A stretch of DNA of 10,492 nucleotides, taken from NCBI GenBank assembly GCA_003024985.2, contig PXIH01S0000572.1; one strand, 5' to 3'. Origin of the DNA: Euperipatoides rowelli. Its lineage: Eukaryota; Onychophora; Udeonychophora; Euonychophora; Peripatopsidae. Of the stretch, positions 1 to 7,300 are shown piece by piece. Position 1 is the first letter of the stretch; the number at the start of each line of letters is the position of its first letter. The translations under genes were made by a program, and so were the position numbers. Below the pieces are notes generated by a model that worked only from the letters and a program-made list of their open reading frames with translations, searched no databases and was not told where the DNA came from.

Positions 1-92
1 TGTGTATTATAAAGGGCATCATTTAGCCTTGTGTATTTATAACAGGCATAATTTATCCATGTCTATTTATAAAGGTGAGAGCAGTGTTAGCC
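1..92. repeat. Minisatellite of about 30 bp, three units
   Basis: Three diverged tandem units start near 1, 30 and 60. Each has the form TGTSTATTTATAAAGG followed by a variable part ending in TTAGCCT or TTATCCA. The array sits just inside the Helitron 5' terminus at 107 and probably continues left of the window. Confidence 0.55.
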
Positions 93-107
93 TTTTATTA
101 TAATAGA
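1..107 (-). mobile_element. Helitron 5' end (partial, runs off window)
   Basis: Read on the minus strand, the element begins at 107 with TCTATTATAATAAAAGGC, the AT-rich 5'-TC terminus typical of Helitron rolling-circle transposons. It is preceded by a host A (T at 108 on the plus strand), as expected for insertion between A and T. The body runs towards lower coordinates and leaves the window, so its 3' hairpin is not visible. A degenerate minisatellite starts directly inside the terminus. No Rep/helicase coding is visible in this short piece. Confidence 0.6.
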
Positions 108-385
108 TTTGTGAAAGAAGCCACTCATTGGCTAAAAATAAGCGTTTAAACTCTATCCTTGACTGTTTCGGGAATTAAGTAGCTCAGGAGTTTTCTATAC
201 AGTTAGCCAGCAAAGTTTAAAGTGCCTATTAACATAAATTTAAAAACACATTCTTCCCCAGGACTTGGTAGATCATTGAGAGACCAAAATAGCATCTGCA
301 GGGCTTTCAAATAAATCAAACATCATTGCACTAGGATGAGTGGTTGAGGATAGTAGCAAACCTTACCCATATACAGACTTCTATT

Positions 386-400
386 CTTTTATTATATAGA
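386..400 (-). mobile_element. Helitron-type 5' terminus, second copy
   Basis: On the minus strand the sequence from 400 downwards is TCTATATAATAAAAG, a near-textbook Helitron 5' end, preceded by A (T at 401 on the plus strand). The element would extend towards lower coordinates. No GC hairpin with a CTRR end is seen between 108 and 386, so the 3' end is lost, beyond the window, or interrupted by the element ending at 107. Only the terminus is annotated. Confidence 0.5.
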
Positions 401-494
401 TAAGCTTGTTTATAGCATCTGCCTAATAAACTTCACATCTCCATTTAGTCTGAAATGACCATTGATCTACAATACAATACAATATATTATTAAT

Positions 495-495
495 N
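495..495. other. Ambiguous base (N)
   Basis: A single undetermined base inside AT-rich non-coding sequence. It affects no feature described here. Confidence 0.99.
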
Positions 496-576
496 GTTCA
501 ATGTAAAACTGATCAAATAGGTTTATTGCAATTAAGCTGTTAAATGTGCAACAGTTCGATACTTCATAGACTCCGA

Positions 577-637
577 TTTAAAACTTTATTTGTTTAAAGT
601 CCTAACCTTCATCCAAACCTGAACTCTAACTCCTACT
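577..637. repeat. Dispersed repeat with CCTAAC/CTGAAC motifs
   Basis: This segment matches 6046-6104: both have a CTTTATTT start, AGTCCTAAC, CTGAAC and TAACTCCTACT in the same order and spacing. The second copy lies inside the 5996-6263 MITE, but no matching terminal repeats are seen here, so this looks like an orphan internal fragment. The stretch 640-930 otherwise holds nothing recognisable. Confidence 0.45.
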
Positions 638-935
638 TTGTAATAAATATTAACTATGCCCAACCATATGTTTATCAAATTGTAATTACTATGCCCCAGA
701 CTGATGAGACAGAATAATTTTGTGTAAAATTGACTAAAATGTTTCCATGGCCCTGTTATATTGTAAAGCACGACTGTCTCATATTTAACAGCTTCTTATT
801 GCACCTCTGGATTATCATTAGTGTGGTTGGTTATAGTTAGTTATTACCTAGTAAGAGTTAAGGTCAGCCTTGGTATGAATGTTAGGAGTGTAAATAAAAA
901 ATAATATGACAGCTGGACATTTGGTTATATGACAT

Positions 936-1156
936 GCCATCAGTAGTGATGTCATAAAAGGAAGTGGCTCATAACCAGAACAGGAAGTGACATCATCCTA
1001 AAAAAAAACCCCCTTATACTTATAAGAAATACCGAAAGCGCTGTCACACCGTAAGTAATGTCACTTCCTGTGTGACATCGCTTTCAGTATTTCTTAAAGG
1101 TATCAGTCACTTCCGGATATGACATCGTTTCCTTTTATGATATCATTAGCCATCAG
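936..1156. mobile_element. Foldback MITE just upstream of the exon
   Basis: The region folds on itself at several levels. The outer arms share TGATRTCATAAAAGGAA (947-963 against 1129-1145 inverted). The inner arms 1023-1049 and 1070-1096 match at 25 of 27 positions around a 20-nt loop. A 13-bp perfect pair also exists between 981-993 (CAGGAAGTGACAT) and 1058-1070. There is no coding capacity. This architecture suits a miniature inverted-repeat or foldback element. The outer limits are approximate and no target duplication was recognised. It lies in the intron and ends about 65 bp before the 1222 acceptor. Confidence 0.65.
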
Positions 1157-1221
1157 ACTTCATTGATTTGTTTAATGCTAAATGGAGCTGTGAATTTTGC
1201 TATTTTATTCTTTAATTATAG

Positions 1222-1324
1222 GTTCGAGACCTTTAACACAAATCTTGGACGGTTTGTTGGTGCCTGCGTGGAATCATTACATTTATCAATATTAATGGAA
1301 TTTTGTGGCAAGGGAACTTTACAG
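1222..1324 (+). CDS. Receptor guanylyl cyclase, one internal exon (kinase-homology domain)
   Basis: Internal exon of 103 bp. Its first base completes a split codon and is followed by 34 codons with no stop. The reading includes NLGRFVGACVES and then LSILMEFCGKGTLQ. These match the receptor guanylyl cyclase kinase-homology domain pattern, where HxNLxRFIGAC is followed by a hydrophobic strand, a hinge and a CxxGSLQ motif. In the kinase fold this covers beta-4, beta-5 and the hinge region. In the family this pseudokinase segment sits between the membrane span and the cyclase domain; the protein makes cGMP in response to extracellular ligand. The acceptor is a pyrimidine-rich tract ending TTATAG at 1221. 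The donor is CAG|GTGAGT at 1325, a perfect consensus, giving phase 1 in and phase 0 out. The intact frame and strong sites argue for a live gene. Neighbouring exons were not found in the window. An active kinase is the alternative, but GAC plus CGKGTLQ favours cyclases. Confidence 0.85.
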
Positions 1325-1555
1325 GTGAGTTGCAGGTGTTTTTCTTATTATTAAAGTTTTGTGGTATTGAAATTAAGTAATTCATCGCATTTGTAGACCT
1401 ATTTGTGAATGTTTGTGTGTTTTTGTCATCGAGCAGGCTTCTTATAACCATGATTAGTTCAAGGGTATACGACAGTGTTCCAAAATTTGAATTTGCTGGG
1501 AAGGAAGGGAGAAGATCAAACTATTGAAAAGGGGTTTATGCTCTAAGCCAAGTGT

Positions 1556-1843
1556 CATACATTAGTGTCTGGATCTCGGACCTACCATTGTCATGCAGCC
1601 TATTAGACAATCTACTAACCTTAACCATACCTTAACCCTAATTCCAACATTAATATAATAGCAAATTAAAGATCTCTAAACTTAACCGCACACTGGCCCT
1701 AACTCCAACTTAAATATTAAAAACATAAATAAATTATAAATAACAGTCAATCAGAGGTTGGTTTGTAGATAAAATGCTAGCAGACCTCTGATTGGCTGTT
1801 TCTGGGCTGTCATTGGTAGGTCTGAGATTCAGACGATATAGTG
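1556..1843. mobile_element. MITE with nested inverted repeats
   Basis: The outer inverted repeats are 1567-1600 (TCTGGATCTCGGACCTACC start) and 1804-1834, whose complement reads TCTGAATCTCAGACCTACC. A second pair, AACAGTCAATCAGAGGT (1742-1758) and 1784-1800, matches at 16 of 17 positions around a 25-nt loop. Between them are two tandem units of about 60 bp (from about 1616 and 1677), each with CTTAACC and CCCTAAYTCCAAC. It is non-coding. The ends and target duplication are not resolved; the right end is probably at GATATAGTG, 1843. Confidence 0.65.
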
Positions 1844-1960
1844 GCATAGCAATTTAAAATAATTTTTAAACATTTAAAAAATTTACTGTATAGCTTGTAA
1901 ATTATTATATTTACAATATGTGTAAACAGTAAATGTTTTATTAAATCAACTGGCAAATAA

Positions 1961-1975
1961 GCCCGTTCCACGGGC
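1961..1975 (-). other. Helitron 3' terminal hairpin
   Basis: GCCCGT-TCC-ACGGGC forms a perfect 6-bp stem with a 3-nt loop. On the minus strand it stands 11 nt from the element's 3' end at 1950. A decayed relative with the same flanks occurs at 8983-8997. Confidence 0.65.
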
Positions 1976-2123
1976 ATCAAACATTTTTTTTGTTTATGCC
2001 CATTACCACTTAGTTTCTAAAAATAGTTCCCGCCTGAGTGTAGATGCCACTGTTACTGGCTTTGAAACACGATTATATTCCAATTAGGGTTATAGATATT
2101 ACTTTAAGTACAAGCAACAGTAT

Positions 2124-2285
2124 CAGGGACATAGCTAGAAAATTTTAGGGGGTGTCTGGGTTGTATGTATTTATAAGCTTCCCCCCCCCCCTTTGGTTGT
2201 GTTTCCCTTTTGACAGATTTGATAAGTTTTTTTTTGTGGGGGGGGGGGCTGTTGAGACCCCTCCCCCCCCCTAAATGCACCCTTG
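2124..2285. mobile_element. C/G-rich hAT-like miniature element, nested in the Helitron (tentative)
   Basis: The left end reads CAGGGACATAGCTAG and the right end, complemented, CAAGGGTGCATTTAGGGG, a loose inverted pair of the CAGNGGCGTAGC type seen on many hAT-family miniature elements. The interior has a C12-like run at 2180, a G11-like run near 2238 and a C8 run near 2263 that can pair. The 8-bp flanks (AACAGTAT and GTAAATAT) agree at only four positions, so no target duplication is demonstrated. Confidence 0.35.
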
Positions 2286-2786
2286 GTAAATATTGTATAT
2301 TTCACACAAGTTAAAAGTGTATTATCAGTGATAATAATTTTAAAAACTACTAAATTGTTTTATTTTACCTTAAAAATCAAGTTTTGTTTAATTTTTTTCC
2401 AAATTTGATTAAATAATAATGAAAATCAAACTTTCTTGAGTGGTTTATAAAATAAATCCGATGTAAGTAGGCTATGTCACAAATTCCAGCTCTCAGTTTA
2501 CTTCCCCTAATTTTTAGCACAATATTGTTCTCTTAGCAACCAAGAAAAAAAAAAAATCTCACCTTAACAGATCTCATAATGGAATAAAATTAGATGATGA
2601 CAAATTGGAGAGTACCCAAGTTTGTTTATTTTAGTCATGAATGAAACATAACTTCTAAGGTAACAATAAAATAATTTAGCTGTTGTTAAAATTAGCACTA
2701 TAAATACCCTTTAGGAACCTCATACAAGTTAAACAATGACAGTAAAAAAATATTGCTAAACTCTTTCATTTGGCAAACATCCATGA

Positions 2787-3083
2787 GGAAATAATTTTTC
2801 CCCATGAAAAAATTATCTGAAACACCAATCCTAAGTGCAGCTTTTAATAGAAAAATAAAATGCAAGAAAATAATTTTTTCCCATGACAATTTATCTGAAA
2901 CACCAATGATAAGTGGAGCTTCTAATTGGAAAATAAAGTCTGAGGGAAATCATTTTTACCCATGACAAATTATCTGAAACACCTTCTAATTGGAAAATAA
3001 AGCCTGAAGAAAATCATTTTTCCCCATGACATATTATCTGCAACACAATTGCTAAGTGCAGCCTCTAATTGAAAGAACAGTGG
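2787..3083. repeat. Tandem repeat, four units of about 79 bp
   Basis: Units start near 2787, 2866, 2945 and 3009. Each carries GAAAATMATTTTT, CCCATGA, TTATCTGAAACAC and a CTTCTAATTGGAAAATAAA block. Unit 3 lacks about 15 bp (the AATGATAAGTGGAG part). The array lies inside the Helitron. A short minus-strand open frame at 2698-2889 overlaps the array's left end and is an artefact of it. Confidence 0.8.
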
Positions 3084-3138
3084 AAGTCATAAAGCTCCCA
3101 TGGTTAAATGCTACTCATGAAAAAAAACTACATTGAGA

Positions 3139-3193
3139 GTGAGGTCATTTCAGTGTCTCCCCTACTGATCAATTGCTTATGGATTGACCTCAC
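3139..3193. repeat. Inverted repeat, 9-bp arms
   Basis: GTGAGGTCA at 3139-3147 is exactly inverted at 3185-3193, with a 37-nt loop. It lies inside the Helitron, just before the stronger hairpin at 3236. Confidence 0.5.
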
Positions 3194-3235
3194 ATGTCAA
3201 TGAATTGGTTTTCTGTGAGAAAAAAAATGGCTTCC

Positions 3236-3273
3236 AAAGTGAAGCACAGTGTTTGCATAACGTGCTTCACTTT
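3236..3273. repeat. Perfect 12-bp hairpin
   Basis: AAAGTGAAGCAC (3236-3247) and GTGCTTCACTTT (3262-3273) are exact complements around a 14-nt loop. It is within the Helitron and not near either end. The role is unknown; it could be the remnant ends of a small nested element. Confidence 0.7.
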
Positions 3274-3566
3274 ACATTAAAAATTTCTCCTAAAGCACCT
3301 AGAAGTTTATGAGTATGAACGACTGAAATTATCAATTTCATTTGATCACATTCCCCTTTTGAAATTGAATTTTGAAAAGTCCGATGATACATACTGTATG
3401 CCTTTAAAGTTTTCAATTCTCTTCTCTGGATAAACTCACGAACATTTCTTACCAGTTATTATATCCCTGTCCACATATTAACATTTATTTATAATAGAGC
3501 ATAAATCTGAAAGCTGTTGGAACTTCAACACTTTTTAATTCTTACTGTGATTAGATTAATCAATTT

Positions 3567-3585
3567 TGTGTGTGTGTGTGTGTGT
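3567..3585. repeat. (TG)n microsatellite
   Basis: An uninterrupted run of nine TG dinucleotides and a trailing T. A simple, probably polymorphic repeat. The surrounding 3280-3990 has no recognisable gene; a 64-codon plus-strand frame at 3742-3936 has no family resemblance. Confidence 0.95.
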
Positions 3586-3999
3586 AGATGCAATATAAAA
3601 TGTGATTTCAATAGTGGTCTGTTAATGATTAAAGAAAAAAAGGGATGTTTATGGTCATGTGTATAAGATTTGTCTAGGTTATCATTATGGAGAATTGCAC
3701 ATCATGGTTATTATTCTTAACATGTAAGGTAGTGTATATATTTGGGCATCATGATGTGCATTGAAAGCAAGCAAATTCAGACCATTTATTTTGTTTCTCT
3801 TAGTTCGACTAATATTCTGGGATTAATGTGGCCGATAGGTGCAACCCAGAAACTAATCATATTTCCTCTACAACAATTTCTTTCACTTATTTCAAAGCAT
3901 GCAAAGATAAAAGTGTCACAGTTCAATCACTTATAAAACATACACTCTAAATAAATATACATTTTATATTATACATTTTATATTTGTATATACTACTTT

Positions 4000-4112
4000 A
4001 AAAGCCCATCAAAAATAACGAATTAAAAGCCCGTCAAAAATGACAAAAAACCCGTCAAAAATGACTAAAAGTCCGACAAAAATGACGGATTAAAAGCCCG
4101 TCAAAAATGATG
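4000..4112. repeat. Minisatellite of hairpin-forming units at the Helitron 5' end
   Basis: Five units of about 20-25 bp with the core AAAAGCCCGTCAAAAATGAC, separated by short spacers such as GAATT or GGATT. Each unit contains GTCA-AAAA-TGAC, which can form a small hairpin. The array lies about 110 bp inside the Helitron 5' terminus, like the array inside the terminus at 107. Confidence 0.8.
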
Positions 4113-4182
4113 GAATCTATGGACAAAAAATAGAGCACAAACATCTTCTGGCGTCAATGGCTCACCGAAGATGGCCGAGCAG

Positions 4183-4198
4183 CATGATGGACATCATG
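4183..4198. repeat. Subterminal palindrome near the Helitron 5' end
   Basis: CATGATG-GA-CATCATG is an exact 7-bp inverted pair, 27 bp inside the 5' terminus at 4225. A subterminal palindrome at the initiating end could be a protein-binding site, but this is inference. Confidence 0.5.
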
Positions 4199-4225
4199 AC
4201 CAAACTTACCTTTTATTATATTAGA

Positions 4226-4329
4226 TACAATAAACAATATACACACAGTATATACATAGTGTATACATATACGGTACACACATGTAGTATAAACACTATA
4301 CACACTGTAAACACATCTATACACATATA
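4226..4329. repeat. Cryptic TATACA-rich simple sequence
   Basis: Irregular runs of TATACA, ACACA and GTATA fill the gap between the Helitron 5' end and the hAT-type element. No unit is exactly repeated over any length and there is no coding sequence. Confidence 0.5.
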
Positions 4330-4337
4330 GCTACTGT
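4330..4337. repeat. Left 8-bp target-site duplication of hAT element
   Basis: GCTACTGT, identical to 4751-4758 on the other side of the 4338-4750 element. Eight bases is the duplication length made by hAT transposases. Confidence 0.8.
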
Positions 4338-4410
4338 CAGAGGAGTTGCATGACTGTTTGGTACCCTGGATGAACTGACTTTTGGCAACCTCTTTAAAAA
4401 TATTTTGATA

Positions 4411-4531
4411 AGCTTTTTTTTTTTTTAAGTTGTGTGGACGTTTTGTTGACCGTCTGTCTGTCTTATTTTAGAAGCTTATTTTTTTTTAAGTTGTCTGGAC
4501 GTTTTGTTAAACCTTCTGTCATTTTTATAAA
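4411..4531. repeat. 62-bp tandem duplication in the hAT element
   Basis: Two copies, from 4411 and 4473. Each reads AGCTT plus a T-run, then AAGTTGTSTGGACGTTTTGTT and a CTGTC tail. Confidence 0.8.
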
Positions 4532-4540
4532 CACTCTACA

Positions 4541-4665
4541 ACAATGCACCCCCTACCCTGCACCCTGACACCTTATCCAACTCTGCACCCTTGCCTCCAA
4601 CCATGCACCCTCACACCCAACCCTGCATCCTCACACCCCACCCGGCACCACCCAACCCCACCTCT
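4541..4665. repeat. C-rich minisatellite, units of about 20-24 bp
   Basis: Five to six degenerate units with the core ACCCTGCACCCTCACACCCA lie within the hAT element and are followed by A12 and C-runs. The strand asymmetry is strong, with almost no G on the plus strand. Confidence 0.75.
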
Positions 4666-4750
4666 CCCTAAAAAAAAAAAAGTAGCCCCCCCCTGTGGTG
4701 GTACCCAGGGTGGGCCACCCCCACCCCACCCCCCTCTTGCTACGCCTCTG

Positions 4751-4758
4751 GCTACTGT
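4751..4758. repeat. Right 8-bp target-site duplication of hAT element
   Basis: GCTACTGT, the exact match of 4330-4337. Confidence 0.8.
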
Positions 4759-5995
4759 ATATAACATATACATAATACTGTCTACAAACAACAAAATATT
4801 TATTAATTTTTTAGCAATTTGTTTTCGATGTTGATTAAAAAATAATATAACGGAAGTTCTTTTGGGATTATATAATTTTTCACAACTCAATTTAAAGCTA
4901 TTCAATAAAAGTATTTCTGCTCCAACTGAATTAAAATATACTAAAGTTAACGATATTAGGATATTTACATGATTAGACAAGTTGATTTTATATGGTCATT
5001 AAACTGTTATAATCTTTGTTCAAAATTTTGTTTCACATTTGAAATTCAACTAGCCTGCAACGTTAAAACATTAATTGATATTCAAAAGTTTATTATTTTT
5101 TTATGCATATAAAAGCAGAACAAATTTACTTATTGCCACCGTTATTAAATTTTAATTATAAAAGCGTTGAAAGTATGAGTTAATGAGCCCATTATAATCC
5201 TAGGCAGATTTGTTCTATATTTGCAAGTTTGAATATTATTACTATCAAACAGTTTTATTTAGACGTGAAAAGTTTTCACCAAGAAAGATATAAAATCCGC
5301 TTTTTATAAGTGAATGGCATTTTTAAACAAAATCTTTAAATTAAACCCAACAAAGAAATTTACTTGTTGCCATGTTAACTTAGGATTTCAATCACAGAGG
5401 AAAATTAAATAGTCAACTGAAAATTAAATCATCACTTCCAGTGCGAGTTGTACAAATCTCGTAAGAGATGGTGACCAACAAAATTCTAAATTGAAAGCAC
5501 ATTTATAAAACTTCTCTACCCATAAACCTTTGAAATCTGTTGTAGTCAACCTTTTTCTTCGAAAGTCCCACTTTTTGATGGAAAATTCAAAATTGTGTTA
5601 GAAAATTATGTTCAAACCCTTCCTCCCCCTCCTTTTGATGTACTACTTTTTTGAACACTATTGAGAAATTTATGAAATAAGGGCTTAGGCTAGCTCTATG
5701 CATTAAATTTGAATGCTGATTGTACATTGCGATCCTATGCTATAGCTGGTAGTTTTGAAATTGAGCAAAGTTTGGGCCACGATTCGTAATTACTTTCAGT
5801 TCAATTGCAATGCCAAACAAAAATAGTGCTATATTTTGACATGCAAATAGATTACAATTTTGCACAAAAGAAATTGAGAATCTTAAAATAGAAGCCTTTT
5901 TGATAGCAAGCATTACATGCTTAAATGGCAATGGATACATGAGACATGATACATCCATTATAAGTGGAGCGCCTACAACTAGGCCAATTTGTCAT
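4759..5995. other. Non-coding stretch, no gene recognised
   Basis: AT-rich intron-like sequence. I see no exon with plausible splice sites and family resemblance, no RNA gene and no clear repeat structure. The 72-codon minus-strand frame at 5740-5958 resembles no family I know and is within chance length for this composition. Confidence 0.6.
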
Positions 5996-6263
5996 GAGAG
6001 CCTAGAACCCAGATCCAATAAGTGACATTTAGTAAATGGATAGCAGCTTTATTTTATTATTTACAGTCCTAACTTTACTCTTACCCTGAACCGTAACTCC
6101 TACTATATCAGCCTGGAAGTGTGGGGTAATCTAGAGGTGAAATAATAATTTTTTGATCGATTTTGAGCTATTTCCAGCCATTTGGCCTATATGACAAATA
6201 GATACACGGATGTTAAAAACGCGGTAATTGTCACTTATTAGATATCGTTTCTAGGTATTTCTC
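5996..6263. mobile_element. MITE with about 35-bp inverted ends
   Basis: The left end (5996-6030) and the complemented right end (6226-6263) share GAGA, CCTAGAA and ATAAGTGACA in the same order. In the left copy the middle reads AGATCCA and in the right ATATCTA. The interior holds the CCTAAC/CTGAAC segment also found at 577-637. It has no coding capacity. The exact termini and target duplication are not clear. Confidence 0.6.
6046..6104. repeat. Dispersed repeat, second copy of 577-637
   Basis: Carries CTTTATTT, AGTCCTAAC, CTGAAC and TAACTCCTACT, the same order as at 577-637, and lies within the 5996-6263 MITE. Confidence 0.5.
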
Positions 6264-6905
6264 AACTTGTCAGTTTGTACAGCCATTTTTGAAATCATCC
6301 TTCCCAATTCTGGGACCATTTCCGTATGCCAATTCCAACTTTTGATGATTAATCTATTTATTCCATGGTTACCTTACAAAAACAAACACACAATTAAAAA
6401 TGCATTAATAACAAGTACAAATAGTTTTAAATATGCAATTAATAAATAAAGATACAAATATGACAAAACAGTATATTAATAAAAAACAATTAATCGTTAT
6501 TCAGTTTAATTTATAAACAACAATCTTAGGCCTACTTCTCTTTAGACAATTTCTCACCTAAATGTGTTTTTTTTTAATTATTATTATTGTCTTTAAATAA
6601 TAATACTTTTCTGTGTGTCACTTGAACTAGAATAAAAAGTAAATAAATAAAAAGTTATGTAATTTATTAATAGGGAGATTAAAAATTCATTTTAAAAGGA
6701 ATCTTTTGGTTATTTTGAATAGCCAAATCGTGCGACTGAACCACTAATGTAGATAACTCCAAAAGCAAGTTGAATAACAAGCAACCATGCTTAAATATTG
6801 CAAAATTAATTACTTTGTGATCCTGCGATTTAATCACATCGTGCTGAGTCGTATGTGTAAACAACCTCATATGAGAACAAGTAGTGAACTTTTGATGATC
6901 CAAGC
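6264..6905. other. Non-coding stretch, no gene recognised
   Basis: AT-rich sequence with poly-T and (ATTATT) runs near 6570-6600. A 74-codon minus-strand frame at 6679-6903 has mixed, protein-like composition, but I recognise no domain, see no splice context and cannot call it a gene. Confidence 0.5.
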
Positions 6906-6940
6906 CAAGACCCTCTTACATATTATGTAAGAGGGTCTTG
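6906..6940. repeat. Perfect 16-bp palindrome with 3-nt loop
   Basis: CAAGACCCTCTTACAT (6906-6921), loop ATT, then its exact complement at 6925-6940. GATCCAA is present on both sides (6898-6904 and 6940-6946, the latter sharing its G with the arm). The sequence is GC-richer than its surroundings. As RNA it would be a short, very stable hairpin, too short for an ordinary animal pre-miRNA. Confidence 0.85.
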
Positions 6941-7201
6941 ATCCAAACATGAGTCAATCATGCAATCCAATCGCAAGTGTTGAGCTGATCTTAATGACCA
7001 GGATTCAAATACAGGCAATGTGTTAAGTAAAAAAATAGACTAACATGTTAAACTTCTGTTCTGACATCTAAGAAAAAAAAATCCTAATAGTTCAGTTATG
7101 TTTAAACCTGATTCTCATATAATTAATGTATTCCTAATATCTTGAAGATTTAAAATAGAAAATAGATCTTAATGACAAATATGATTTAAATCTGACTTTA
7201 A

Positions 7202-7300
7202 AAGTCTACTTTGTGAATAAAAAGATAGAAGTATTTTAGAGATTTTTTTTCTTTACTATTAAGTTATTACTTGTACCAAAAAGTAGGTTTATATCTTAAA
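7202..7300. repeat. Direct repeat, copy A (left part)
   Basis: Matches 7968-8056 from AAGTYTACTTT through TTTCTTTACTATT and TGTACCAAAAA to TATATCTTAAA. The copy resumes after the piggyBac-like element at 7883 (TTAAAAAATGAAAG), giving an ancestral unit of about 184 bp. Confidence 0.75.

Larger units (their letters stand above)
1950..4225 (-). mobile_element. Non-autonomous Helitron, apparently complete, 2.3 kb
   Basis: On the minus strand the element starts at 4225 with TCTAATATAATAAAAGG after a host A. It ends at 1950 with a GC hairpin (1961-1975) followed by TTATTTGCCAG and then a host T. A terminal TC, a short 3' hairpin a few bases from the end, and an A/T target without duplication are the accepted Helitron hallmarks. 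The last four bases are CCAG where CTRR is usual, a one-base departure. No RepHel coding remains, so it is non-autonomous. Inside are a 5' minisatellite (4000-4112), a 79-bp tandem array (2787-3083) and a possible nested hAT-like insert (2124-2285). An 85-nt block at 2013-2097 recurs inverted at 8184-8269. That the two ends belong to one insertion is inferred from matching orientation. Confidence 0.6.
4338..4750. mobile_element. Non-autonomous hAT-type element, 413 bp
   Basis: The ends are CAGAGGAGTTGCATGAC and, complemented, CAGAGGCGTAGCAAGAG, agreeing at 13 of 17 positions and matching the CAGNGGCGTAGC terminal type common in hAT elements. An exact 8-bp direct duplication GCTACTGT flanks it. 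Inside are a 62-bp tandem duplication (4411-4531) and a C-rich minisatellite (4541-4665). There is no transposase. The long frames here (plus 4544-4834, minus 4573-4980) are low-complexity translations of C-rich repeats and not genes. Confidence 0.8.

Noticed and set aside
1221-1231. GGTTCGAGACC looks like a tRNA B box
   Set aside because: It overlaps the cyclase exon start, and no A box or cloverleaf is present upstream.
1616-1740. CCCTAA-like motifs considered as interstitial telomere repeats
   Set aside because: The motifs are irregular and part of tandem units inside a MITE, not a (TTAGGG)n array.
3742-3936. 64-codon plus-strand frame considered as a second cyclase exon
   Set aside because: The residues do not fit the next part of a kinase-homology domain, and it lies inside the Helitron.
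4544-4980. Long open frames on both strands (96 and 135 codons)
   Set aside because: They translate C-rich or G-rich minisatellite inside the hAT element, giving proline/histidine or glycine runs with no domain.
5050-5056. AACTAGC as a minus-strand Helitron 3' end
   Set aside because: There is no GC hairpin next to it.
5740-5958. 72-codon minus-strand frame
   Set aside because: No family resemblance and no supporting context.
6679-6903. 74-codon minus-strand frame with mixed composition
   Set aside because: No recognised family, no splice sites of note, and within chance length for an AT-rich window of this size.
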